Position numbers and translations under genes: made by a program
Shown here: positions 1 to 7,099 of the stretch, piece after piece
Numbering within the stretch: the first letter of the stretch is position 1
How the letters are laid out: every line of letters starts with the position of its first letter
IMG/VR virus record: IMGVR_UViG_3300023172_000163
Location: 1-26,593 of that record
Source of the DNA: a virus
Direction: 5' to 3' (one strand)
DNA length: 26,593 bases
The notes under the pieces: model-generated
Told to the model about the DNA's origin: nothing
Databases searched by the model: none
The model's input: the letters and a program-made list of their open reading frames with translations, nothing else

Positions 1-80
1 CGTGCTTCCTGATAATCACGGGCGATGACTTCTTCCTTGAAGACCTTGCCAGCAACGTAGAGTTTGACTTCACACTTCAT
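1..80 (-). CDS. 5' part of a small hypothetical protein, cut by the window edge
   Basis: The reading frame starts at an ATG at position 80 and runs off the left edge. The visible 26 residues begin MKCEVKLYVAGKVFKEEVIA and continue RDYQEA. The start overlaps the end of the DNA methylase gene by 11 bases, the usual coupling pattern in this operon. The beta-strand-like start followed by RDYQEA looks like the short conserved hypothetical proteins of cyanophages, but I cannot assign a function. The remainder lies outside the window. Confidence 0.6.
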   Translation of the reverse strand, partial: MKCEVKLYVAGKVFKEEVIARDYQEA

Positions 81-915
81 AGTTCATAAGGACCAGTTCA
101 GTCCTGCTTGCTTGATCTGTATTATAGGACCCCACGGACCTCATGGTGTAAGTGTGTGCAAATTCTGCTACTGTCCACCCTCGGAACCTCTCTTTAACAA
201 GTTGAGACGAATTGTAAGAAACGAGCTGACGAGCGATGTAACGATCACAATCGGCAGCAAAATCATCATGGGAAAAGCATTTGTGCATACTACCTCGCCT
301 TCCGTATAAGTTAGATTTAATATCGTAGGGAGGGTCTGAATAAATGAAGACTCGTCGATCGTCGGTAAAGAGCTTTTCATAATGTAAGTTAGTAATCTCC
401 CAGTTGGCAATTAGTTTTTGATACTCTGGCAGTCTGTCGATTCCTGCCATTGAGAAGTTGCTATCGCTTGCTTGTTTGGAGAAAGAACTTGATTCGGTGA
501 GACCCGAGAAAGAACACTTATTAACCACATAGAAGGAAACAGCACGATGGAAATCTTCAGTGTCTTCCACAGGTCGTTCCAGATATTCTTTCGCACTATC
601 AAACAAAGTTCTGGCAGATGCTGGATCAATGTGTCTTTGTTTAAGTTGGACAAGTTCGTCTCTAAGTGCTTGTCCATGGTCTTGTAGTTCTCGCCAGAAA
701 TTATAAAGAGGTTCGTAGAGATCGTTGACAACGATATTCAAATGAGGATATCGTTTAGATACTTCAAGTGCCATAGAACCACCACCTAGGAATGGTTCAC
801 GATACTCATCGTAGTCTTTTAGATCAGGAAGATATTGAAACAGTTTACTCAGGGCACGACTCTTCCCCCCTGGATAGCGAAGGGGAGTCTTCAGGGATTT
901 CAAAGTTTGGGGCAT
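70..915 (-). CDS. dam: DNA adenine N6-methyltransferase (Dam/D12 class)
   Basis: 281 aa. It transfers a methyl group from S-adenosylmethionine to adenine N6 in DNA. The N-terminal segment LKTPLRYPGGKSRA (about residues 8-21) and REPFLGGGS (about 39-47) are the AdoMet-binding motifs of the D12 class. SDPPYD (about residue 193) is the catalytic DPPY motif. Length fits the family, and all key motifs are present, so it looks active. The first ATG lies only nine codons before the PGGK motif, so a later start is impossible. The gene therefore overlaps the upstream small gene by 71 bases, unlike the 1-17 base overlaps typical here. Likely roles are protection of phage DNA from restriction or marking of DNA. 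The target sequence (GATC or another) cannot be read from the protein. Confidence 0.93.
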   Translation of the reverse strand: MPQTLKSLKTPLRYPGGKSRALSKLFQYLPDLKDYDEYREPFLGGGSMALEVSKRYPHLNIVVNDLYEPLYNFWRELQDHGQALRDELVQLKQRHIDPASARTLFDSAKEYLERPVEDTEDFHRAVSFYVVNKCSFSGLTESSSFSKQASDSNFSMAGIDRLPEYQKLIANWEITNLHYEKLFTDDRRVFIYSDPPYDIKSNLYGRRGSMHKCFSHDDFAADCDRYIARQLVSYNSSQLVKERFRGWTVAEFAHTYTMRSVGSYNTDQASRTELVLMNYEV

Positions 916-1066
916 GATATTTAAGGTATTCCCAAAAGGTTAACTTTAATTGTTTCTGTGTCATGCCACAATGAGCGGCAGCAGCAGGTAGATTCATTGT
1001 AGCATGAAACAAAGCTTCGTGTGCTTCTGCTACGTTTTCTGGTGTGGTCTTAACTTTCTCCGACAA
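845..1066 (-). CDS. Small hypothetical protein downstream of clamp loader (TTG start)
   Basis: 73 aa from a TTG at 1066. No in-frame ATG or GTG sits near a ribosome site. GGAGG lies 8 bases upstream of this TTG, and the protein then begins SEKVKTTPENVAEAHEAL. Another TTG at 1090 would lengthen the overlap with the upstream 62-aa gene and has no better ribosome site. The body is helical (AAAAHCGMTQKQLKLTFWEYLK) and may form a small helix-turn-helix-like fold, but that is a guess. The C-terminal 23 residues are encoded inside the dam gene in another frame. Position after gp44 is where T4 has gene 62, but I see no convincing resemblance to gp62. Confidence 0.65.
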   Translation of the reverse strand: MSEKVKTTPENVAEAHEALFHATMNLPAAAAHCGMTQKQLKLTFWEYLKYHAPNFEIPEDSPSLSRGEESCPE

Positions 1067-1238
1067 GTTCAATGTCCTCCACACAATCAACAGTTACTTC
1101 ATGTTCACCAAAGCGATACCAGTGATTCATTTCACCACAAATATCTGGACGTTCTCCAAGATACTCAACGTCATCACTTTGATTTTCTCTCAACCACGCT
1201 TGGAGTCGGTGGTGCATTAATTCGCTTTTACTAATCAT
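1050..1238 (-). CDS. Small hypothetical protein
   Basis: 62 aa, ATG at 1238 overlapping the gp44 stop codon as ATGA, so it is probably translated by coupling to gp44. The protein is mixed charged with several aromatic residues (GEMNHWYRFGEHEVTVDCVE near the C-terminus). It has no signal peptide, membrane segment or recognised motif. The coupling and the placement in the clamp/clamp-loader operon argue that it is a real gene; its function is unknown. Confidence 0.7.
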   Translation of the reverse strand: MISKSELMHHRLQAWLRENQSDDVEYLGERPDICGEMNHWYRFGEHEVTVDCVEDIELVGES

Positions 1239-2176
1239 TTGAATTCACAACTCATCATAATTTCAGTTAGACATGCCAAGAGATTGATCTCCTGGTCAGG
1301 AACAATATGAATGTCCCTAGAATATTTGGCAATGATCAACACTGCTTCAGGAATAGATGCTGATTTGAGTTTATCGTAAAGAACATCATAGAGTTTCCTC
1401 ATCACAGTAGTAGGATCATTATTAATATTATCAACTACCCACTTTCGTACAACAGTAAACTCTTTATTCTTCAAGGACGATACAAGAGAATCGATAGTAA
1501 TATCTGCAACATCAGCAAGGATAGCGGAATTGATACTACCAGTGGCAGCAAACCGCTGACATTCATTAATAAGACGACGCCAATCAGGGTAATAACGTTT
1601 AACCACTTTAGCAAGAACCTTGTCCTCGTACTGAACATTTTGTTCCTCCAGGATTTCTTTCAAACGAGTAAAGAATGCTCCCTGTAGAGCGACTGCTTGA
1701 TCAGTATTGATCTTAAAGTCAACTACAGTACAACGACTATGTAGTGGTTCAATAATCTTGTTTGGAAAGTTACAAGTAAAGATGAAGCGGCAGTTATTGT
1801 GGAACTCCTCCACGGCGGTCCTGAGAGACAGCTGAACATCGTTAGTGGTGTTGTCTGCCTCATCAATGATGACGACCTTGTGGGCGCCCCCAGAGGTCAG
1901 GGAGACCGTTGTAGCGAACTGCCTGACCCGATTCCTCACAGTGTCAAGGAAACGACCCTCGTCAGACCCGTTGATGACGATGTAAGAGGCACCGATCTCG
2001 TCACACAGTGCCTTGGCAACGGTAGTCTTACCAATGCCTGCCGTTCCAGCAAGCAGCAGGTTAGGAATCTCTCCCTGTTCTACAAACCCGTGGAACGACT
2101 TTTTGATATTCTCAGGTAAGATACAGTCAGCAATTTTGCTGGGACGGTACTGTTCAACCCAAAGAAATTTTTTCAT
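1235..2176 (-). CDS. 44: Sliding clamp loader large subunit (gp44)
   Basis: 313 aa AAA+ ATPase that loads the gp45 clamp onto primer-template DNA in the T4-type replisome. In this frame the first ATG is at 2176; an in-frame TTG two codons earlier is the less likely start. Near the N-terminus is the clamp-loader signature WVEQYRPSKIADCILPE, followed by Walker A GTAGIGKT (about 44-51), Walker B VVIIDEAD (about 101-108) and the SRC arginine-finger motif (about 147-149). Length is close to T4 gp44 (319 aa). It follows a 2OG oxygenase gene with a 2-base gap and is followed by an ATGA overlap. A gp62 partner, normally next door, is not recognised. Confidence 0.96.
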   Translation of the reverse strand: MKKFLWVEQYRPSKIADCILPENIKKSFHGFVEQGEIPNLLLAGTAGIGKTTVAKALCDEIGASYIVINGSDEGRFLDTVRNRVRQFATTVSLTSGGAHKVVIIDEADNTTNDVQLSLRTAVEEFHNNCRFIFTCNFPNKIIEPLHSRCTVVDFKINTDQAVALQGAFFTRLKEILEEQNVQYEDKVLAKVVKRYYPDWRRLINECQRFAATGSINSAILADVADITIDSLVSSLKNKEFTVVRKWVVDNINNDPTTVMRKLYDVLYDKLKSASIPEAVLIIAKYSRDIHIVPDQEINLLACLTEIMMSCEFK

Positions 2177-2178
2177 AA

Positions 2179-2724
2179 TCAAATAAAATTAGCGTTAATC
2201 AAGATACGATTTGGATGCTGTACAGGAGAGTGACCAGTATGGTAATAGTCTCCATCAAAGAAACACAACCGATTTTTCCTAGGAGCAATTTTTTTCTGGA
2301 CAGTGTACTCATCACACAGACGTTTTTCATTATACACCATAGTATATCCATCAGAATCTGACACATAATATATGGCAGTAATATTTTTGACTCCTGCTAG
2401 ATCAACATGAGCTGGATGTAATACCCTAGAAGTATTAGCAACCGTCATGTCAATACGTGCTCTAAGAAGTCGTTGAGCACCAACAGTATCTTGTACCTGT
2501 AACAGGAAAGGTTTTAACATCATACTAGCATATGTGTTAGTCCACCCACCTTCAACTTCACTGAAGAGAAGTAAACTAAATCCGTGTTCTACTGGAGATT
2601 GATTTTGTTGATATGGTTGTCCAGAACTACGGGGTTTAAAGTACCACTCTTGACCATCTGATTGAAGTTGAGATTCAATTAAATTAGCATATGATGGTGT
2701 CAGGAAGTTGTCAATCACTCTCAT
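2179..2724 (-). CDS. 2OG-Fe(II) oxygenase family protein
   Basis: 181 aa. The fold family oxidises protein, nucleic-acid or small-molecule substrates using 2-oxoglutarate, O2 and Fe(II). The visible iron site is HVD (H106, D108), with a distal histidine in YHTGHSP (H162 or H165) and a 2OG-binding arginine at about R173 in the segment HPNRILINANF. Spacing fits prolyl-hydroxylase-like members. ATGA overlap with gp45 upstream shows co-translation. It sits between clamp and clamp loader, which are adjacent in T4. The substrate is unknown. A second, different oxygenase lies at 7166-7804. Confidence 0.83.
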   Translation of the reverse strand: MRVIDNFLTPSYANLIESQLQSDGQEWYFKPRSSGQPYQQNQSPVEHGFSLLLFSEVEGGWTNTYASMMLKPFLLQVQDTVGAQRLLRARIDMTVANTSRVLHPAHVDLAGVKNITAIYYVSDSDGYTMVYNEKRLCDEYTVQKKIAPRKNRLCFFDGDYYHTGHSPVQHPNRILINANFI

Positions 2725-3389
2725 GGTTCGAGAGCAATATAGTATACAAGATCGAGATTAGCATGACGCCACTCGGTAATCAGTTTGCTGGAGATCTTCA
2801 CATTGTAGTCACCAGGATACAGTTTCAGGTTCTCAACTTTCAGGAACAACTCATAAGCACCAGTAGCAGTGCCTTGAATCTCCTGAGTGTAAGCATTAGC
2901 AGTGTCGTTCTCTTTATCACACAGATTCAGACTGATAGTTCCATCTTCAGTAGAGACAAAAGAAAGATCGGGGAGACTATAAACACCAGATGCTTTCTGA
3001 AGCTGAACAAGATCCTCAGATGACAGGGAGAATTCCATGTCAGCACCAGGGAACTTAACGTCACGTTCTGGAGCAGACTTCAGGGTGATCTCAGGATCGG
3101 AAAAGTAATACTTAGCAGAGCGGCGACCACCACGAATGGTAACATACTCATCGTTGTCAAAGTTAAGACCAGGATCTTGGAACAAACTCAGACCCATGAG
3201 GAACTGACCTAGGTCATAGATACCACAGGTCTTAGGGAACATCTCAGGAGAAGTGTACTGAGCAATCATGTTCTCACCAACACTGATTGTCTTCAACACA
3301 TTACCCTCACGGATCATAATAGATCCATTAATTGTCGAGAAGTTCTTCAGGACAGATGTAGTTTGGGGCGTAAGTGAAAGTTGACTCAT
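2721..3389 (-). CDS. 45: DNA polymerase sliding clamp (gp45)
   Basis: 222 aa, close to T4 gp45 (228 aa). The trimeric ring tethers the polymerase to DNA, and in T4 it also activates late transcription through gp33 and gp55. Recognised from its size, its synteny next to gp44, and clamp-like text: LKNFSTINGSIMIREGN near the N-terminus, MFPKTCGIYDLGQFLMGLSL in the middle and the hydrophobic C-terminal strand LDLVYYIALEP. The ATG at 3389 overlaps the stop of the preceding gene as ATGA. A gp55 gene occurs in the same window, so a T4-like late-transcription circuit is likely. Confidence 0.92.
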   Translation of the reverse strand: MSQLSLTPQTTSVLKNFSTINGSIMIREGNVLKTISVGENMIAQYTSPEMFPKTCGIYDLGQFLMGLSLFQDPGLNFDNDEYVTIRGGRRSAKYYFSDPEITLKSAPERDVKFPGADMEFSLSSEDLVQLQKASGVYSLPDLSFVSTEDGTISLNLCDKENDTANAYTQEIQGTATGAYELFLKVENLKLYPGDYNVKISSKLITEWRHANLDLVYYIALEP

Positions 3390-3676
3390 CGATTAGGATA
3401 CTCCTCAGTGGTAGTAGATTTATCAGAAAAATGTAGCAAAAGCAAAGCGTAGTGAAGGATCTTTACGATATCACGACGAGCAGTGCCCTTCTTATCATAG
3501 CGTGAAGCATACTTCAGAATGTTGCTTCGACAAAATGCTTCGGCATCACCACATGCTTCAATCAAATCTAAAGTTTGAATGCTGTCATTGCCAGCAGAGT
3601 AGTGCTGGTTATATGTGCTAGCAATGTAATCACGAAGCTCCTGAAGGAGCTTGTCTTCATTATATTTAAAAGTCAT
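3386..3676 (-). CDS. DUF3310-like small protein
   Basis: 96 aa from the ATG at 3676 (MTFKYNEDKLLQELRDYIAS). The frame stays open upstream, but only through the preceding gene. The segment NQHYSAGNDSIQTLDLIEA followed by a helical stretch with ILKYASRYDKKG matches the pattern of the phage DUF3310 family, often loosely called nucleotide-kinase-like: an HY..G...I..ID.IEA start, then ...KYi.Ry..KG...D..Ka. The biochemical role is not established. It starts one base after the upstream stop and ends in an ATGA overlap with gp45, so it belongs to the replisome operon. Confidence 0.75.
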   Translation of the reverse strand: MTFKYNEDKLLQELRDYIASTYNQHYSAGNDSIQTLDLIEACGDAEAFCRSNILKYASRYDKKGTARRDIVKILHYALLLLHFSDKSTTTEEYPNR

Positions 3677-3677
3677 A

Positions 3678-3848
3678 TTACTCGGAAAAGATGGTTTCCA
3701 GTTGATTATGATAGCACTCAAACACTTTGCCGTCAATACTTTGAACATAGAGTTTGAGTCCATCACCATCAAGGATTTTAACAGATCGACCGTCCTTAAG
3801 GACGGCAATACAACCACGATAACCGTGGAACTCGGTATCAGTTTTCAT
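3678..3848 (-). CDS. Small hypothetical protein downstream of cobS
   Basis: 56 aa, beginning MKTDTEFHGYRGCIAVLKDG from an ATG at 3848 that overlaps the cobS 3' end by 11 bases. A longer in-frame extension to 3929 would lie wholly inside cobS and is less likely. The predicted structure is a run of short beta strands (GCIAVLKDGRSVKILDGDGL, then KLYVQSIDGKVFECY), like a small barrel or KOW/SH3-type fold, but no family is recognised with confidence. Confidence 0.7.
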   Translation of the reverse strand: MKTDTEFHGYRGCIAVLKDGRSVKILDGDGLKLYVQSIDGKVFECYHNQLETIFSE

Positions 3849-4899
3849 CGGATTCCTCCACTTTGTCGTCGATTTTTTCATAGAGGGAAAGGAATGATTC
3901 CTTAGTCTCATCATCGAAACGGTTGACACAAGACTGGATTGCTTTCATCCGTTTGCCAAAGATTTTGTAAGCGTTGATGATGTGTACCAGGCGACGGGTG
4001 CTGATAATCTCATCAATACCACCATCATTAAAGGTCTTACGGATGATATCTGCCCAATCAACTAGACGAGATACAAACTCAGCGTCATCACACATCTTGC
4101 CAAGGATCTTTGCCTCAACAGCAGGGGTAGGATACTCCTGCTCAAAGGTCAGGGCAAATCGCTCAAGGAATGCTTCGTTGAGAACGTTAGTGCCGATGAA
4201 GCGACCATCATCGCTACCCTTGCCCTTGGTGTTGGCAGTAGCAACCACAGTGAAACCAGGAGCAGGGACGACATACTTACCAGTTTTCTTAAGGAACACA
4301 CCCTTGCCTTCAAGGATAGATTGGAGACACAGGATCTTATTGGATGCCAGGTCAACCTCGTCTAAAAGCAGCACAGCTCCCCTCTCCAGAGCTTCGATGA
4401 CAGGTCCGTTGTGCCAAACAGTGTTGCCATCAACAAGACGGAACCCACCAATAAGATCATCTTCGTCGGTTTCAATGGTAATGTTTACACGAATCAACTC
4501 TTTATTTAGAGCAGCACATGCTTGTTCAACAGAGAAAGTCTTACCATTACCAGACATACCAGTGATAAACACAGGGTAGAAAATACCAGAACCAAGGATT
4601 TTCTTGAGGTCGGTAAAGTTACCGAACGGGACGAAACCATCGTCTTTCTGGGGAACAAGGTTACGATCTTCCCGTTCGGGAGCAACCATCTCTTCCAATT
4701 GCTCACGTGCTTCTTCGATGGTCAGGTTCCACTTACCACGACCAGTTTTGTAGGGTTCCATACGATTACAAATAGTAGCGTAAGAATAACCCATGTGCTC
4801 AGCACCTGCCTTGATAGCAGCGGTGCCAACCTCGGTGCCAAAGTTCTCTTCAATGTAAGCGAAGAGTTGAATCATATCGATGTGAGCGGGACGGGGCAT
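3838..4899 (-). CDS. cobS: CobS-like MoxR-type AAA+ ATPase
   Basis: 353 aa. Residues 1-60 are a helical, possibly DNA- or partner-binding domain. The AAA+ core follows: Walker A GMSGNGKT (114-121), Walker B LLLDEVD (177-183), sensor-1 asparagine in VATANT (about 223) and an arginine-finger-like FLERF (about 244-248). The family name comes from the cobaltochelatase subunit of B12 synthesis, and cyanophage copies are usually called cobS. The fold class (MoxR/CobS) generally works with a VWA-domain partner as a chaperone or metal-insertion machine. A VWA protein is encoded immediately upstream (4968-7088). No CobN-like chelatase is in the window, so a B12 role is not supported here. It has its own putative promoter at 4924-4929. 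Confidence 0.9.
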   Translation of the reverse strand: MPRPAHIDMIQLFAYIEENFGTEVGTAAIKAGAEHMGYSYATICNRMEPYKTGRGKWNLTIEEAREQLEEMVAPEREDRNLVPQKDDGFVPFGNFTDLKKILGSGIFYPVFITGMSGNGKTFSVEQACAALNKELIRVNITIETDEDDLIGGFRLVDGNTVWHNGPVIEALERGAVLLLDEVDLASNKILCLQSILEGKGVFLKKTGKYVVPAPGFTVVATANTKGKGSDDGRFIGTNVLNEAFLERFALTFEQEYPTPAVEAKILGKMCDDAEFVSRLVDWADIIRKTFNDGGIDEIISTRRLVHIINAYKIFGKRMKAIQSCVNRFDDETKESFLSLYEKIDDKVEESDEN

Positions 4900-4923
4900 T
4901 GTGCTTTGTTTGTTGATGAACTA

Positions 4924-4929
4924 ATTATA
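4924..4929 (-). promoter_or_regulatory. Putative -10 box of the cobS promoter
   Basis: The minus strand reads TATAAT here, 24 bases upstream of the cobS ATG and followed by TA and the leader GTTCATCAAC. No TTGACA-like -35 element lies at 16-18 bases. In its place are three CTCTGCCC boxes. This suggests an activator-dependent early or middle promoter. A chance match is possible because the box is only six bases. Confidence 0.55.
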
Positions 4930-4930
4930 G

Positions 4931-4962
4931 GGGCAGAGTGGGGCAGACTCAGGGCAGAGTGG
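4931..4962 (-). repeat. Three tandem CTCTGCCC/TCTGCCC boxes upstream of cobS
   Basis: On the plus strand GGGCAGAGTG starts at 4931, GGGCAGACTC at 4941 and GGGCAGAGTGG at 4952, giving 10- and 11-base periods. On the transcribed strand these are CTCTGCCC-type boxes ending one base before TATAAT. One helical turn per copy places all three on the same DNA face, as in iteron-type protein binding sites. They lie between the upstream stop codon (4968) and the -10 box, so they are not coding. Confidence 0.6.
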
Positions 4963-4967
4963 ACAGT

Positions 4968-7088
4968 TCAGGAAACGACCGTGGCAAAGGAGGACAGGAT
5001 CTTTTTGTTGGTCGTCTTTGCCTTGAGCATTGAACGGAAGGACTTGCTGATCTCAGTCTTCTTAGCACCTTGTTCAACATCAAACTCAACGTCAGAAGAC
5101 AGTGTAGTTTGACCGAGAACATAGAGAGAATCATATCCAAGACCATTAAGTTCCCAGGATTTTTGTTTCCTCCACTTCTTCATGACAGCATCATGATCGT
5201 GATTCCAACCATGGATACCTTTGTACAGAGAACTGAAATCACCGCCATTACCAATTCGGAAACCGATAAAGTTAACCTCTGGAAAACTATCTTTCAGATT
5301 CTCCAGAAGAATAGTGGTCAAACTATTGGTAATCTCATAATCAAAGTGACGATAAGTTCTGCCAATCTTAGGATCACGAAGGCAACAGTTAGCTTGAACG
5401 CTACGGTTGCCAACATACTCATTCAACTCAACATCATAGCTTAGGTTGTTTCCTTCACCATCAGTAAGAATACAGACATTAACTTTCTGAAGATCATTCG
5501 CTATTCGGAAATAGGGAATGAGAGTCTTGAGAGTGATCAAACTTTCATTGAGAGGAGTGCCAGACAGATCCAGACCCATAGGGTTGTGATAGTAAATAGC
5601 ACTCCTGCTGTAGTAATAAGCAAGACGATACAGATGCTTAATGCTTGTATCAAAACTCTTGCTGTTGCTACGGGAAGTAGCAAGGTTCAGCAGAGAGAAT
5701 CGTTTGTGAACAGAAAGCATGTTGTTCTTACGTTCGTAAGCATACTCTTTTACGTACTCAGTTTCTTCTCCACCCTCAAAAATAGAGTTGTTCCATTCAT
5801 AGGTGAAAGCATAAACCTCAAAAGGAATCTGAACCTTACGGCAGAACCAACAAAGGTTGATGAGTTGCTTGACAGTATCCATGAGTACAGTGCCCATCGA
5901 TCCAGACCAGTCAAGAATAAAAATCATGCCATGGTTCTTACCATCAGGCAGAACAGTCACTTTCTTGAAGATGTCATCAGAATACTTATAAGTATGAAGC
6001 TTAGAAGTATTAAGAACACCAGTCTTAGATTGACCAGCACGAGCATAAGCGTCAGCAGACTTACGGCACTCAAACTCCTTAACAAGGTAGTTTACCTCCT
6101 TCTGAGAAGATTTCTTGAAGTCGTTGAAATCAGAATCAACTCCTTCAAAAATGTTACCCCACTGCTCAGCACGTTGCTCAGCAAGTCCTTTCCAGTATTT
6201 ACCAATGTAATCTTGAAGTTTATCGTAATCAACGATAACTCGGTCAAGATCAACTTTAGGAACCTCAAGATAGACAGGTTCCTGAGCATAAGAACGTTGG
6301 TTAGTCAGTTCTTCTGCTGCCTCATCAAAAGACTTTTGAGTTTGAGATTCGTAGTCTTCACCACCTTGCTTAGAGAAAGAAGGAGTTTCGAGATCGGCTT
6401 CATCACGTTTGCCGTTACCACTGCTGTCATCGGAATCATCGGTCTCTGCTTCAGTTTCTTGGGTTTGATTTTGTGATTGTGCTTCAGCAGAAGTAGACTC
6501 CTGTCCCTGCTGAGAAGATTGTGGAAGATTAGCAGGAGGAGTGTCTTCTTTCTGTTCGTCAAGATACTGTTTTAGTTCACGACAAACAGAGAGAACATCA
6601 TCAAAGGTCTCACACTCAGCAACCTTGTCTACAAAGATTGTCTCACTAGATTCAAAAGGAATGAGAGCATAAGCACCAATCTTAAAGTGAAGGTTGATAC
6701 GGTCGATCAGGTTGAACTTAGAAAGATCTTGATCTTTGATGTCAAAGAAGTCAGCATCGTTAAGTTCTTGGTAACCCCTGTAGAAGTCTTTGCTGAGACC
6801 AGCATACTTACGCTTCATTAACTTCTCAATACGAGCATCCTCCACAACATTAATGAAGTCTTTAGGAACATCGAAGTCCCACTTGTCAGCAGGTGTGTAC
6901 AGAGCATGACCGACTTCGTGACCCACCAGCAGGTCATAGACAATGTTAGATGCCTTGTCCCACAGGGGAAGAGTCAGCACACGACGGAGCACGTCAAAAG
7001 AAGCAGTGCTGACCTTACGGTGCTCAACCACAAGGTTCTCGGTAGCGAGCAGTCGTGCCAGGTTTCCTCGGATCTCTTGGTTGAACAT
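4968..7088 (-). CDS. VWA-domain metallopeptidase, probable partner of CobS-like ATPase
   Basis: 706 aa with three parts. (1) An N-terminal zinc-peptidase-like domain: HEVGH (57-61) followed by NVVEDARIE (80-88), the spacing expected for an HExxH protease with a downstream glutamate ligand. (2) A low-complexity acidic, Ser/Gln-rich linker at about 176-265, probably disordered. (3) A C-terminal von Willebrand A domain with a complete metal-ion-dependent adhesion site: DWSGS (392-396), the SGTPL threonine (510) and TDGEG (541-545). CobT-type proteins also have an acidic linker and a C-terminal VWA domain, but the HExxH motif points to proteolysis. No signal peptide or membrane segment is seen, so it should be cytoplasmic. 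Substrate unknown. Confidence 0.85.
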   Translation of the reverse strand: MFNQEIRGNLARLLATENLVVEHRKVSTASFDVLRRVLTLPLWDKASNIVYDLLVGHEVGHALYTPADKWDFDVPKDFINVVEDARIEKLMKRKYAGLSKDFYRGYQELNDADFFDIKDQDLSKFNLIDRINLHFKIGAYALIPFESSETIFVDKVAECETFDDVLSVCRELKQYLDEQKEDTPPANLPQSSQQGQESTSAEAQSQNQTQETEAETDDSDDSSGNGKRDEADLETPSFSKQGGEDYESQTQKSFDEAAEELTNQRSYAQEPVYLEVPKVDLDRVIVDYDKLQDYIGKYWKGLAEQRAEQWGNIFEGVDSDFNDFKKSSQKEVNYLVKEFECRKSADAYARAGQSKTGVLNTSKLHTYKYSDDIFKKVTVLPDGKNHGMIFILDWSGSMGTVLMDTVKQLINLCWFCRKVQIPFEVYAFTYEWNNSIFEGGEETEYVKEYAYERKNNMLSVHKRFSLLNLATSRSNSKSFDTSIKHLYRLAYYYSRSAIYYHNPMGLDLSGTPLNESLITLKTLIPYFRIANDLQKVNVCILTDGEGNNLSYDVELNEYVGNRSVQANCCLRDPKIGRTYRHFDYEITNSLTTILLENLKDSFPEVNFIGFRIGNGGDFSSLYKGIHGWNHDHDAVMKKWRKQKSWELNGLGYDSLYVLGQTTLSSDVEFDVEQGAKKTEISKSFRSMLKAKTTNKKILSSFATVVS

Positions 7089-7099
7089 GTTCTCTCTCG

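Noticed and set aside
3838-4899. A cobalamin-biosynthesis role for the CobS-like protein
   Set aside because: Only the ATPase and a VWA protein are present, the VWA protein carries an HExxH peptidase motif, and no other B12 gene is nearby. The gene name is kept by convention only.
3974-5112. Plus-strand open frames opposite cobS
   Set aside because: They mirror cobS and the end of the peptidase gene. No ribosome sites or recognisable protein text.
5586-6476. 296-codon open frame on the plus strand
   Set aside because: It lies entirely opposite the VWA metallopeptidase gene, whose motifs are clear. Its product is low-complexity Leu/Val/Ser-rich text without domains.
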